A stretch of 47,017 nt of DNA. Origin: Methanomicrobiales archaeon. Lineage in GTDB: Archaea; Halobacteriota; Methanomicrobia; Methanomicrobiales; JACTUA01. This document shows, one piece after another, positions 8,216-16,524 of this stretch; within the stretch, counting starts at the first letter, position 1, and each line of letters opens with the position of its first letter. The stretch is from the NCBI GenBank assembly GCA_029907705.1, contig JARYLJ010000012.1, forward strand, positions 1 through 47,017. Direction: 5' to 3'. The notes beneath the pieces are model-generated. The model worked only from the letters and a program-made list of their open reading frames with translations. It was not told the origin of the DNA and ran no database searches. A program made the translations under genes and the position numbers.

Positions 8216-9088
8216 ATGTTCATCGGAATAGACCACGGGACGACGGCCATTCGATTTGCGTCCGAGACCGGTGAATTCAAGATTTCAAGGATGAAAGCGA
8301 GGGATTTCTCCTGTTCGCAGCTCGAACGCCTCGCCCCGCTGGAGGAGATCGAGGGTATAGCGGTCTGTTACTCGATGGGAGATGGCCTCACGGAGATCAG
8401 GCCCATCGGGAGAGTCAAAAACCGTGGAGTGATCAGCCAGAAGGGTGCGGGTGAACATGTGGGTGGAGGTACCAGAGTATACGACGAGATCGCGGCGAGC
8501 GGTCTACCGGCAGTGGTGATTCCCGGTCTGCACCGGGACTCTCCGACAGACAGGCGTTTCAGGGTATACTCCCATCAGGCGAGCCCCGAGAAGATCGGCA
8601 TCGCGTACGAGGTGGTTCACGATCTCGGCCCGGATGTGGTGATCTCCGATGTCAGTTCCAACACAGTCTCCCTTCTTGTCAGCCAGAACCGCATCGTCGG
8701 TGCGATCGATGCCTGTATATTCGCGCCGGGCACCACACAGGGGGCCATCGACGTGGATGCGATTCGAAGGATAGACGAGGGAAGGATTACCGCGAACAGC
8801 GCATTCCAGCGGGCGGGTGTGAACTACCACCTCCCACCTGAAGATCGCATTCCTGCACTCTCCCTCTTCTCTGCGATGGAATGCGCTGCCCTGCAGATGC
8901 TCAACCCCTCCTCAAAGGTCGCGCTCACAGGTTCGATGGCCCCGTTCATCGCCCCGGAGGTGAAGGGGCTGCTCCGCCAGAACATCGCGGTCTATGACGA
9001 ATGGTGTGCCGCCCGAGGACTGGTCAGGATCGCGCATGATGTCTTTAATGGAGGGAGAGACATTCTCGGGATCGGAGTCGATCTGTGA
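8216..9088 (+). CDS. Methanogenesis marker protein 12 (ASKHA-like)
   Basis: A 290-residue protein. The start at 8216 gives MFIGIDHGTTAIRFA, an actin/hexokinase-type phosphate-1 motif typical of the methanogenesis-marker-12 family. Later blocks GDGLTEIRPIGRVKNRG, PGTTQGAIDVDAIRRID and VALTGSMAPF fit the same family. The family is nearly restricted to methanogens and relatives and has no settled biochemical role; the fold suggests an ATPase or kinase. A much longer upstream frame overlaps the epimerase gene on the opposite strand and is not real. Its presence supports a methyl-coenzyme-M-reductase-type metabolism in this organism. Confidence 0.92.
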   Translation: MFIGIDHGTTAIRFASETGEFKISRMKARDFSCSQLERLAPLEEIEGIAVCYSMGDGLTEIRPIGRVKNRGVISQKGAGEHVGGGTRVYDEIAASGLPAVVIPGLHRDSPTDRRFRVYSHQASPEKIGIAYEVVHDLGPDVVISDVSSNTVSLLVSQNRIVGAIDACIFAPGTTQGAIDVDAIRRIDEGRITANSAFQRAGVNYHLPPEDRIPALSLFSAMECAALQMLNPSSKVALTGSMAPFIAPEVKGLLRQNIAVYDEWCAARGLVRIAHDVFNGGRDILGIGVDL

Positions 9089-9382
9089 GTGCCGCTCCTC
9101 CATGGGTTCGCCCTTCCCTGCTCTCGAACGGCATGAAATTTATATGGATGAATGCAGGATTCCTGCCTCTGAAGATCTTATTCGAAGAAAATGGGCGTCT
9201 TTCGCGATCTCGCAACACTCCCGCCATATGCGGTGGCCATATGGTTTGCCACCGATCTCTGCGGAGTCGGTAAGAACCGGTGGTATGAATGGCTCCAGAT
9301 GAAGAAAAGTCTCAAATTTTCGCATGGATTCGTTTTTACAAAGTATTTTATCGGCTTTTCTGGCGTAAGGGTCCTGAAATCG
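9089..9382. other. Gap between marker 12 and por promoter
   Basis: About 290 bases with no convincing gene on either strand. Short frames of up to 88 codons are present but have no family features. The right end leads into the porCDAB promoter. Confidence 0.4.
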
Positions 9383-9407
9383 ATATATTAATCCATGATT
9401 AATCATG
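9383..9407 (+). promoter_or_regulatory. porCDAB promoter with overlapping 14-bp palindrome
   Basis: A TATA-box-like ATATATTAA lies at 9383-9391. It is followed directly by the perfect palindrome CATGATTAATCATG at 9394-9407. Transcription would start near 9410-9416, just before the GTG start of porC at 9427. A palindrome between the TATA box and the start site is where archaeal repressors usually bind. Which regulator uses it is unknown. Confidence 0.6.
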
Positions 9408-9426
9408 TAGGATTATAGGGATTTTT

Positions 9427-9972
9427 GTGAAGGAGTTGCGGATCCATGGAAGGGGTGGTCAGGGTTCTGTCACTGCGGCAGAACTGATCGCCACCGCCGC
9501 ATTCGAGAGCGGCATGTATGCCCAGGCCTTTCCCGCCTTCGGGGTGGAACGGCGAGGAGCCCCTGTCCAGGCGTTTGTCAGGTTTTCAAAGGATAAAATA
9601 CGGCTGCGCAGTCAGGTATACGAGCCCGATTACATCATCGTGCAGGACAGCACCCTCATCGGAGATGTGAATGTGTTCTCCGGCATGAAGGAATGGGGTA
9701 TCGCCATCATCAATACGGAGAGGAGGATTGAATCTGAGGTTCCAGAGGGTGTCAGGCTGATGACGCTGGATGCGACCCGAATCGCTCTCGATGTTCTGGG
9801 TGTCCCCATCACCAACACGGCGCTGCTGGGGGCATTCGCAGCTGCCACAGATGTCATACACCTCGAGGCGCTCGAGAGAGCATTGCGTCACAGGTTCTCG
9901 GGCGAGATGGCGGAAAAGAACGTGAAAGCGGCCAACCTCGCCTACAATGAAGTGAGAGGTGGCACCGTATGA
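9427..9972 (+). CDS. porC: Pyruvate:ferredoxin oxidoreductase gamma subunit
   Basis: A 181-residue gamma subunit of a 2-oxoacid:ferredoxin oxidoreductase. It begins KELRIHGRGGQGSVTAAELIA, the classical gamma-domain motif, and contains AFPAFGVERRGAPVQAFVR. Together with porD, porA and porB it forms the four-subunit enzyme that interconverts pyruvate + CoA with acetyl-CoA + CO2 using ferredoxin, for carbon assimilation in methanogens. The start is GTG at 9427. Gene order gamma-delta-alpha-beta is that of archaeal POR, which favours pyruvate over other 2-oxoacids. It overlaps porD by 4 bases. Confidence 0.95.
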   Translation: MKELRIHGRGGQGSVTAAELIATAAFESGMYAQAFPAFGVERRGAPVQAFVRFSKDKIRLRSQVYEPDYIIVQDSTLIGDVNVFSGMKEWGIAIINTERRIESEVPEGVRLMTLDATRIALDVLGVPITNTALLGAFAAATDVIHLEALERALRHRFSGEMAEKNVKAANLAYNEVRGGTV

Positions 9973-10229
9973 CCCTGTCCGTGGGGTGCACTGCGAGGCC
10001 AGGAAAAAGCCGGGAAAACAGGACCGGTGCCTGGAGGACGTTCAAACCCAACTTCAAGCATGATAAGTGCACGAAGTGCGGGATCTGTGCACTCATCTGC
10101 CCGGAGAGTGCGGTCCATGAAAATCAGGATGGTTTCTACGACGCAGATTACAATTACTGCAAGGGCTGCGGCCTGTGTGCGGAGGAATGCCCGGCAGAGG
10201 ATATAGAAATGACGAGGGAGGAGAAATGA
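9969..10229 (+). CDS. porD: Pyruvate:ferredoxin oxidoreductase delta subunit (2x[4Fe-4S])
   Basis: An 86-residue ferredoxin-like subunit. It carries two CxxCxxCxxxC cluster motifs (CTKCGICALIC and CKGCGLCAEEC), each followed by Pro. The N-terminal GAWRTFKPNF segment is typical of PorD. The two [4Fe-4S] clusters pass electrons from the TPP centre to ferredoxin. It overlaps porC by 4 bases and porA by 4 bases, indicating translational coupling. Confidence 0.95.
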   Translation: MTLSVGCTARPGKSRENRTGAWRTFKPNFKHDKCTKCGICALICPESAVHENQDGFYDADYNYCKGCGLCAEECPAEDIEMTREEK

Positions 10230-11380
10230 CACAGATCATGGAGGGTTCCCATGCGGTGGCGGAGGCGGTCAGGCTCTCGAAACCCGGGGTGATCTCTGCA
10301 TACCCGATTACGCCGCAGACGCACATCGTCGAGAGGCTGGCCGAGATGGTGGCGGACGGGCTCCTGGAAGCAGATTACATCACGGTCGAGAGCGAATTCT
10401 CGGCTCTCTCTGCGTGCCTGGGGGCCAGCGCGACAGGTGTGAGGGTGTATTCTGCCACCACGTCACAGGGTCTGGCGCTGATGTTCGAGGTCTGCTTCAA
10501 TGCGGCGGGCATGCGGCTCCCGCTGGTGATGACGATCGCAAACAGGGCGCTCAGTGCACCCCTGTCGATATGGAACGATCATCAGGACTCGATCTCTCTT
10601 CGTGACTCGGGCTGGCTGCAGCTCTATGCGCAGGACTGCCAGGAGGCGCATGATCTCCACTACATTGCATACCGCGTGGCAGAGGATCACAGCGTGCTCC
10701 TGCCTGCGATGGTCTGCTTCGATGGTTTCGTCCTGACCCATACCTACGAACCCGTCGATATTCCAGGCCAGGAAGAGGTGGACGCATTTCTGCCTGCATT
10801 CTCTCCATACCAGCGCCTCGATGCGCGGGATCCGATATCCTTCGGCATGTATGCGACTCCCGACTATTACATGGAGTTCAGATACGAGATGGAACGTGCG
10901 ATGCAGCGTGCGAAGGGCGTGCTGAAGGAGTGCGGAAAGGAGTTCGGCGAACGTTTCGGCCGCGATTACAGCGATCTTGTCGAATCGTACCGCCTGGAGG
11001 ACGCGGACACCGCCCTGGTGGCGATGGGTTCGCTCTGCGGAACCGTCAAGGATGCGATCGACGAGATGAGAGGAGAGGGTAAGAAGGTCGGGCTACTCAA
11101 CCTCCGTGTCTTCAGGCCGTTCCCCTTCGAGGATGTGAAGAAGGCACTCTCCGGGGTGAGCAGGGTGGCGATTCTGGACAAGAACGTCTCGATCGGTTCG
11201 AAGGGTGCGGTCGGTCTGGAGATGCGGGACACGCTGTACGGGACAGGCATCGAGATCCTCGACTGTATCGCCGGACTGGGTGGAAGGGATATCAGAAAGA
11301 GGGATGTGCGCCGTATCGTCGGCCTGGCGGAGGCGGGCGGAGGAGATATCTTCTATGGTCTACGGGAGGAGGTGCTCTGA
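10226..11380 (+). CDS. porA: Pyruvate:ferredoxin oxidoreductase alpha subunit
   Basis: A 384-residue alpha subunit. The start at 10226 (MTQIMEGSHAVAEAVRLSKP) overlaps the porD stop and avoids a 17-residue extension that would lie inside porD. The motifs are AYPITPQTHIVE (substrate-binding Thr), ESEFSALSACLGAS and ATTSQGLALMFE in the pyrimidine-binding-type domain, and the C-terminal GLLNLRVFRPFP transketolase-C-like part. The length agrees with archaeal PorA. The stop is immediately followed by the porB start. Confidence 0.95.
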   Translation: MTQIMEGSHAVAEAVRLSKPGVISAYPITPQTHIVERLAEMVADGLLEADYITVESEFSALSACLGASATGVRVYSATTSQGLALMFEVCFNAAGMRLPLVMTIANRALSAPLSIWNDHQDSISLRDSGWLQLYAQDCQEAHDLHYIAYRVAEDHSVLLPAMVCFDGFVLTHTYEPVDIPGQEEVDAFLPAFSPYQRLDARDPISFGMYATPDYYMEFRYEMERAMQRAKGVLKECGKEFGERFGRDYSDLVESYRLEDADTALVAMGSLCGTVKDAIDEMRGEGKKVGLLNLRVFRPFPFEDVKKALSGVSRVAILDKNVSIGSKGAVGLEMRDTLYGTGIEILDCIAGLGGRDIRKRDVRRIVGLAEAGGGDIFYGLREEVL

Positions 11381-12277
11381 ATGGCGATCGATAAAACCCT
11401 GGAGCTCTTCGATTGCGGCCACCGTGCGTGCGCGGGGTGCGGGCATGCGCTGGGCACGAGGCTCGTGCTCAAGGCGACGGGCAGGGATGTGATCGTGGTC
11501 TCACCCACCGGCTGTCTGGAGGTCTTCTCGACACCATATCCGGAGACCGCCTGGAGGGTTCCATGGATCCACTCCCTCTTCGAGAACGCGGCCGCGGTCG
11601 CATCGGGTGTTGAAGTGGCGCTGAAGAGGCAGAAGAGATCGGAGAAGGTGGTGGTGGTCGGAGGGGATGGTGCCACTTTCGACATCGGTGTCCTCTGCCT
11701 GAGCGGGGCGTTCGAAAGGGGCCATGACTTCACCTACATCTGCATGGACAACGAGGCGTACATGAATACGGGTATCCAGAGATCGGGGGCGACACCCTAC
11801 GATGCCAGCACCACCACCAGTCCGGCCGGAGCACGATCCTTCGGCAACAGGCGCCCCAAAAAGGATATGCCGCAGATCATGGCGGCACATGGTGCCCCTT
11901 ATGTCGCCACCACCTCCGTTGCATACCCGATGGATCTGATGCAGAAGGTGGAGAGGGCGATCAACACCGAGGGTCCCTGCTATGTCCAGGTGCACTCGCC
12001 CTGCTGCACAGGCTGGGGATTCGAGGGCAGCCAGACGATCGCGATCGGAAAGCTCGCCGTGGAGACGGGTCTCTGGCCTGTCTTCGAGATGAACAATGGA
12101 CAGGTGACGAAGGTCAAAAAGATCATGAGGAAACCCGTGGAAGAGTACCTCAAGCAGCAGAAGAGGTTCAGGCACCTCTTCAAACCGATCAGGCAGGAGG
12201 CCGAGATCGCCAAGATACAGGCGATAGCGGATGCGAATGCCTCCAGATACGGGCTGGATCTGAAACCGAGGAAGTGA
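11381..12277 (+). CDS. porB: Pyruvate:ferredoxin oxidoreductase beta subunit (TPP-binding)
   Basis: A 298-residue beta subunit that binds thiamine diphosphate and a [4Fe-4S] cluster. It begins near [14 protein letters not shown] (cluster cysteines). It has the TPP motif [10 protein letters not shown] ending with DNEAYMNTG, and a further conserved Cys region [16 protein letters not shown]. The start abuts the porA stop. It is the last gene of the operon and is followed by a hairpin that includes its stop codon. Confidence 0.95.
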   Translation: MAIDKTLELFDCGHRACAGCGHALGTRLVLKATGRDVIVVSPTGCLEVFSTPYPETAWRVPWIHSLFENAAAVASGVEVALKRQKRSEKVVVVGGDGATFDIGVLCLSGAFERGHDFTYICMDNEAYMNTGIQRSGATPYDASTTTSPAGARSFGNRRPKKDMPQIMAAHGAPYVATTSVAYPMDLMQKVERAINTEGPCYVQVHSPCCTGWGFEGSQTIAIGKLAVETGLWPVFEMNNGQVTKVKKIMRKPVEEYLKQQKRFRHLFKPIRQEAEIAKIQAIADANASRYGLDLKPRK

Positions 12278-12298
12278 AGGTTCGATCCGGACCTTCGC
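12274..12298 (+). terminator. Hairpin at the end of porCDAB
   Basis: GTGAAGGT at 12274-12281 pairs with ACCTTCGC at 12291-12298 (8 bp with one G-T wobble, 9-nt loop). It is followed by a pyrimidine-rich tail. The porB stop codon lies in the left arm. It is a likely 3'-end or mRNA-stability structure; the T run is short. Confidence 0.45.
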
Positions 12299-12713
12299 TT
12301 CTTCCGCTTCCATACTCATTTTTCCATCGCCTCTACGATGCCCGGATCGTGTCATGGGAATACGGATGGCAGTGCGCTTTTATTCACTCAGAGATAACCA
12401 TAAAAAAATACGCGGCAATCTTCGATTTTTCCCGCGATGCCCCGGTTCGATTTCAGCAGGATACGCGCTGAAATCCGCATGTCAGTCATCGACGCACCTC
12501 TGATTCACGGATGCGATCCGTATCGGCAATGTATCATGCGCACTGGCGCTCCACATGATTCTGCTCCCCCTGTCTTCATGCCATGTGCCGGCACCGGCCC
12601 AACCCCCTGCCCCGAAGATGGATCACCGCATGGCGACAGGGATCCTGATGGCGGTCTTTGCAAGTAAAAAGTCGTCATCAGGGGATTTTATCAGCCTGCG
12701 CGCAGAACTTCCC
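12299..12713. other. Non-coding gap after porB with a perfect 9-bp hairpin
   Basis: No credible gene. The clearest structure is GATTTCAGC at 12449-12457 against GCTGAAATC at 12467-12475, a perfect 9-bp inverted repeat with a 9-nt loop. An A-rich patch (about 12399-12406) lies just before it. The two transcription units around it converge, so the hairpin could be a bidirectional 3' element or a small RNA. Confidence 0.45.
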
Positions 12714-13331
12714 TCAGTCCCTCCGTCTTCCCGTGAGCAGGAACGGCACGAACAGCACCACTGCGACCACACCGAGAAACGTGAAAAAGGTCATCAGGAG
12801 GACTTCCCTGAATGGTTCGTAAAACCTGCATTCGGCCATCCTCGTATTGTTCCAGCGAATGGAGAGGTGACCTTCCTCCTCGGTCACCACGCCCCCCTGG
12901 CTGATGCTGCCGATGAGGCGATTCCGAACGTCGAGGCCCGAAGGCAGTATGACCTCCACATCGTACGGCCTTTCGAAAACGGCGATAAAATGGTTGTCCC
13001 TCACCTCCCTGGCATACGTTAACGTGTAATTTCCCTTCTGGAACTCGAGAACCGACCCCTCCCTGCTGAAGTTGCAGGGGTTGCAGAGAGCGTCCCTGCT
13101 GATCAGGGTGATATTCTGCACGTTTGCCGGAATGCGTTCACCGAGGAGGCCCACCTCGAAGAAGAAGTAATCTTCTGCATCCTCCAGTTCGACCGCACCG
13201 ATGGCGCTTCTTCCGTCCTCTGATATCTCATATACCGCGGTGAGTGCGACCGCTGCATGAACGCAGATCACAAGCGCAAGGCAGATACCAGTGAGGAGAT
13301 GTCTGCATCTATCTCTGTTGGAGGTTTGCAC
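12714..13331 (-). CDS. Membrane-anchored protein, DUF5803-like
   Basis: About 205 residues if translation starts at the GTG at 13331. It has an N-terminal hydrophobic segment (LLTGICLALVICVHAAVAL), an extracytoplasmic beta-rich part with a CNPC pair, and a C-terminal membrane segment (LLMTFFTFLGVVAVVLFVPFLL) ending in RRRD. This double-anchor topology with an outside domain matches the DUF5803 family as I remember it from methanogens and haloarchaea. The start overlaps the end of threonine synthase by about 64 bases. An upstream ATG at 13391 would overlap it by more. A GGTGAT lies close upstream of the GTG. Function is unknown. Confidence 0.65.
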   Translation of the reverse strand: MQTSNRDRCRHLLTGICLALVICVHAAVALTAVYEISEDGRSAIGAVELEDAEDYFFFEVGLLGERIPANVQNITLISRDALCNPCNFSREGSVLEFQKGNYTLTYAREVRDNHFIAVFERPYDVEVILPSGLDVRNRLIGSISQGGVVTEEEGHLSIRWNNTRMAECRFYEPFREVLLMTFFTFLGVVAVVLFVPFLLTGRRRD

Positions 13332-14473
13332 TGTCCGATCACCGTCTCCGGATCCTTGAGCAGATGTCCGGTCACGACGCACACGATGCATTCGTCGCGA
13401 TCGATCACCCCGTTTTCCACCAGCTTCTTCACACCAGCCACCGAGGCGGCAGAGGCCGGTTCGACACCAATTCCTTCCTTCCTCGCCAGTTCCCGCTGCA
13501 TCGCCAGTATCTCCGCATCGGTTACTGCTTCGGCGGTTCCGCCCGTGCTCCTTATGGCGACCAGCGCCTTCTCCGCATTCACGGGCGCACCGATGCGAAT
13601 GGCGGTTGCCACGGTCTCAGGCTTCTGCTCCGGCACCACCGTATCCATGCCCCCTTTAATCGCCCTCACCACGGGCTGGGAACCCTTTGCCTGTATCCCT
13701 GTCATCATGGGAATTCTGTCCACCAGATCGAGGGCCTTCAGCTCCATCAGACCCTTGAATATGGCAGAAATATTGCCTGCATTTCCCACCGGAAGCACGA
13801 ACCTGTCCGGTGCCCCCTTCAACTGGTCGATCACCTCGAAACCGATCGTCTTCTGCCCCTCGAGACGGTAGGGATTGATGGAGTTGAGGAGATAAAGGCC
13901 GTGAGAACGGCATAGCTCCTGCACCATCTCCAGCGCCTCATCGAAGTTCCCTCTGATTGCAATCGCCTCCGCGCCATGGATCAGCGCCTGCGCCACCTTG
14001 CCGAGGGCGACCTTTCCTGCTGGCAGAAGCACCACCGCATGGAGCCCCGCTTTTGCCGCATATACCGCCAGACTCGCAGATGTATTTCCAGTGCTCGCAC
14101 ATGCGACCGTTCTCTTCCCAAGCTCCAGGGCCATCGATACCCCGACCGTCATCCCCCGGTCCTTGAACGATCCCGATGGATTCATCCCCTCGTGCTTTGC
14201 ATAGAGCGAACGGATCCCCATCTCCTTTCCGAGGCGGGAGAGGTGATAGAGCGGCGTACCACCCTCCCGCAGGGTGACCGGCTCCCCCTTCACGGGAAGC
14301 AGCTCTCGGTATCGCCACACCGAAAGCGGTCTCGAATTCCAGAGATCGGTTTCGATCTGGATCTCGTCCAGGGAATACTCCACCGCGAGCAGATGCTGGC
14401 ATCTCCTGCACTGATAGACGATCTCCTGAGATGGATAACTCTGACCGCAATTGACGCAGACAAGGCGATGCAT
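13268..14473 (-). CDS. thrC: Threonine synthase
   Basis: A 401-residue PLP enzyme converting O-phosphohomoserine to threonine. The start at 14473 gives MHRLVCVNCGQ, leading into an N-terminal zinc-ribbon (CVNC...CRRC) found in many archaeal and bacterial ThrC. The PLP lysine lies in NPSGSFKDRGM, the phosphate-binding loop is seen in ASTGNTSASLAVYA and PVGNAGN, and the C-terminal part includes EPASAASVAG. Extending upstream to 14623 adds a low-complexity stretch overlapping the membrane hydrolase gene and is rejected. The next gene upstream ends 28 bases before it. Confidence 0.95.
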   Translation of the reverse strand: MHRLVCVNCGQSYPSQEIVYQCRRCQHLLAVEYSLDEIQIETDLWNSRPLSVWRYRELLPVKGEPVTLREGGTPLYHLSRLGKEMGIRSLYAKHEGMNPSGSFKDRGMTVGVSMALELGKRTVACASTGNTSASLAVYAAKAGLHAVVLLPAGKVALGKVAQALIHGAEAIAIRGNFDEALEMVQELCRSHGLYLLNSINPYRLEGQKTIGFEVIDQLKGAPDRFVLPVGNAGNISAIFKGLMELKALDLVDRIPMMTGIQAKGSQPVVRAIKGGMDTVVPEQKPETVATAIRIGAPVNAEKALVAIRSTGGTAEAVTDAEILAMQRELARKEGIGVEPASAASVAGVKKLVENGVIDRDECIVCVVTGHLLKDPETVIGQCKPPTEIDADISSLVSALRL

Positions 14474-14501
14474 GATATCTCTTTGTCGCTGGAGGGCATA
14501 A

Positions 14502-15254
14502 TCATCGTCCTGCCACCACACCTGCATCACAGGAGATGAGAAAGAGTCCCCATAGCATGGAGAGCAAACCGATGGAGACGGACGTGAGCAACCAGGGAGA
14601 GACGAAGGCGTACATTCGGGCACTCCCGATCAGAGCAACGGCCGTGCACAGAGAGATGGATAGAAGGCCGGTCTGCAGCGTCCCATCTCCGGTTCTGAGT
14701 GCGCCCCTGAAATTCATGACATTGAGCGGATACATCCACCGGACACCCCTGATCGTGCAGCTGTCCTGGAGAAGGTGCATCAGGTGACCGGAGAGAAGGG
14801 ATGCAAAGATGATGAATACCGGTATCTCGACAGGCCTCTGTAACCAAGAGACTGCGAGAAGAGCGCATAAGAAAAGATAAAGCGTCAGGATTGTGCTGGT
14901 AAAGATCGCTCCCGGCAGGGAGTGCAGGATGCCCCGATGCTGGTGCCTGTACTTTTTTCCATAGAGGAGCCAGGAGAGAAAGGAGAGTGGATAGTAGATG
15001 GTGTACCTGATCGCATGACCTAATAATGGGAGCATGAACTCCACCGGTGAGATGCAGACCCGGCGATACAGAAACGCCCTCGAAGGTCTCGTCAGGATTG
15101 CGGCCCTGTCCGCATCTGCATCCGGGGCGAGAGATCCTGTTGCGACCCCGCAGAGAATAACGATGAGGAGACCGGCGCTCGTCATCCCCGTCCATGGGAT
15201 CAGTATGGCGAGAGAGGAGAGGGTGCTCAGCAGGAGATGCTCGCCACCCTTCAA
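14502..15254 (-). CDS. YdjM-like membrane-bound metal-dependent hydrolase (DUF457-like)
   Basis: A 250-residue polytopic membrane protein with five to seven hydrophobic segments. Polar motifs are placed as in the YdjM/DUF457 family: PDADADR near residue 44, HQHRGILHS near 103 and HLMHLLQDSCT near 157. The His/Asp residues are putative metal ligands. Substrate is unknown; family members have been linked to lipid or DNA-damage-responsive roles in bacteria, without certainty here. Its start overlaps the nitrilase stop by 4 bases and it precedes thrC, so it is in the same operon. Confidence 0.82.
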   Translation of the reverse strand: MKGGEHLLLSTLSSLAILIPWTGMTSAGLLIVILCGVATGSLAPDADADRAAILTRPSRAFLYRRVCISPVEFMLPLLGHAIRYTIYYPLSFLSWLLYGKKYRHQHRGILHSLPGAIFTSTILTLYLFLCALLAVSWLQRPVEIPVFIIFASLLSGHLMHLLQDSCTIRGVRWMYPLNVMNFRGALRTGDGTLQTGLLSISLCTAVALIGSARMYAFVSPWLLTSVSIGLLSMLWGLFLISCDAGVVAGR

Positions 15255-16021
15255 CGGTCCTCACCCCCTCGTTCTCCGAATGCCGGAAATGCCTCTCTCG
15301 CCCTTCTGACGACGTCTGGATCGATCTCTCCGATGAGCAGCTCCTCGCTCTCCCCCGCCTCTGCCGCCACCTTACCGCAGGGGTCCACGATCATCGATCC
15401 GCCACAGTAATCGTCGATCGGCGTCCTCCCGGTGCAGTTGATCCCTGCCACATACATCTGGTTCTCGATGGCACGCGCCTGTACGAAGATCTGCCAGTGC
15501 CTCCGCCTCCTGCATGGCCAGGCAGCGGGTACGAGGGCTGCATTTGCGCCTTCTTCCGCATAACCCTGGAAGAGCGAGGGGAATCTCAGGTCGTAGCATA
15601 TGGCGACACCGAGACTGACACCGTGGATATCGATGAGCAGCCGCCTCCCCCCGGGATGGATGAAGCGATCCTCTCCACCCGGAGCGAACGGGTGCATCTT
15701 CGCGTACAGGCCCAGAATCTCGCCTCTTTCGTTCGCCAGAAAAGCGGTATTCCTTGGTTTCGGTGAAAAATCTTCGATAAAACTGCCAAGCACTGCAATT
15801 TTATGCTCTTTTGCGAATGAGCGTAGGGTGCTCACGATCTTGCCCTGCAGATCTTCCGGTGCGAATACTGGTGCTGGCGACCAGCCGGTGGCAAACTGCT
15901 CCGGAAAACAGATAAGATCGGCACCTCTCTCTGCCGCACGGCGCATCATATCCCCCGCCCTCCTCAGGTTGGATGCCACATCGCCCCAGCGGGGCGAGAA
16001 CTGCGCACAGCAGAGCTTCAT
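15251..16021 (-). CDS. Carbon-nitrogen hydrolase (nitrilase/omega-amidase family)
   Basis: About 256 residues from the start at 16021 (MKLCCAQFSPRWGDV). The catalytic triad of the nitrilase superfamily is visible: Glu41 in FPEQ, Lys108 in YAKMHPF and Cys142 in VAICYDLRFP. This pattern, with small size and no fused domain, resembles omega-amidase/YafV-type amidases that deaminate short dicarboxylic amides. The precise substrate cannot be read from sequence. It is first in an operon with the membrane hydrolase, thrC and the DUF5803-like gene. An upstream in-frame ATG at 16045 adds eight non-conserved residues. Confidence 0.9.
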   Translation of the reverse strand: MKLCCAQFSPRWGDVASNLRRAGDMMRRAAERGADLICFPEQFATGWSPAPVFAPEDLQGKIVSTLRSFAKEHKIAVLGSFIEDFSPKPRNTAFLANERGEILGLYAKMHPFAPGGEDRFIHPGGRRLLIDIHGVSLGVAICYDLRFPSLFQGYAEEGANAALVPAAWPCRRRRHWQIFVQARAIENQMYVAGINCTGRTPIDDYCGGSMIVDPCGKVAAEAGESEELLIGEIDPDVVRRAREAFPAFGERGGEDR

Positions 16022-16171
16022 CCGGATTCGACCGCCGGATCGCAATTCGGATCGATCGCAATCGGAGAACGGCGTGCCGCCACACCCTCAACGTCTTCCT
16101 GCACGACAGGGGCGCCGGGAGCTGCTGAATTCAGAAAAATTTCGATCTGATGGGGTGAGTCCTCTCCGACT

Positions 16172-16414
16172 TCAGCTGTAGTTGGGTGTGACAAGCCAGG
16201 TTGTGCTGCTCGAATAACTCCACCGGACAATCCTGAGGTCGCCGCATATCTCTGCGAGTATGCCCATGTTCGTCCCCACTTCCTTCGGCGAAAGTCCCAG
16301 ATCCTCTGCGATGTACTTCGACTTGAAGTAGTGCCTGCCGCTCTCCAGATGCGAATTGAGATACGAGAGAATGCTACGCTGGGTTTCGTTGTAACCCTCC
16401 CAGATACAGTTCAT
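16172..16414 (-). CDS. Small winged-helix-like protein
   Basis: About 80 residues from the ATG at 16414 (a longer version from 16453 is possible). It reads as a compact helix-turn-helix: ETQRSILSYLNSHLE, then SKYIAEDLGLSPKEVGTNMGILAE (recognition helix), then a beta-wing (RIVRWSYSSSTTWLVT). It resembles small DUF7123-like winged-helix proteins of methanogens and haloarchaea, though I name that family only tentatively. It is transcribed away from the 41-aa zinc-ribbon gene across a repeated AT-rich control region, so it may regulate that region itself. Targets are unknown. Confidence 0.75.
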   Translation of the reverse strand: MNCIWEGYNETQRSILSYLNSHLESGRHYFKSKYIAEDLGLSPKEVGTNMGILAEICGDLRIVRWSYSSSTTWLVTPNYS

Positions 16415-16441
16415 GCCGTTCAATATGATCACCCGAATATC

Positions 16442-16518
16442 TGGTAAATACATACATACATATATACATTTATAATACTATCGGTATACATATCTACAGG
16501 GCAGTAAATACATACATA
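16442..16518. promoter_or_regulatory. Divergent control region with two copies of GTAAATACATACATA
   Basis: The 15-base sequence GTAAATACATACATA starts at about 16444 and again at about 16505, in the same orientation. Between them lie TATATACATTTATAATA (a TATA-box candidate usable on either strand) and GTATACATATC. The first copy lies at the start of the winged-helix gene and the second about 6 bases before the zinc-ribbon ATG. Paired identical elements around one promoter suggest an operator. Confidence 0.55.
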
Positions 16519-16524
16519 GGTATT

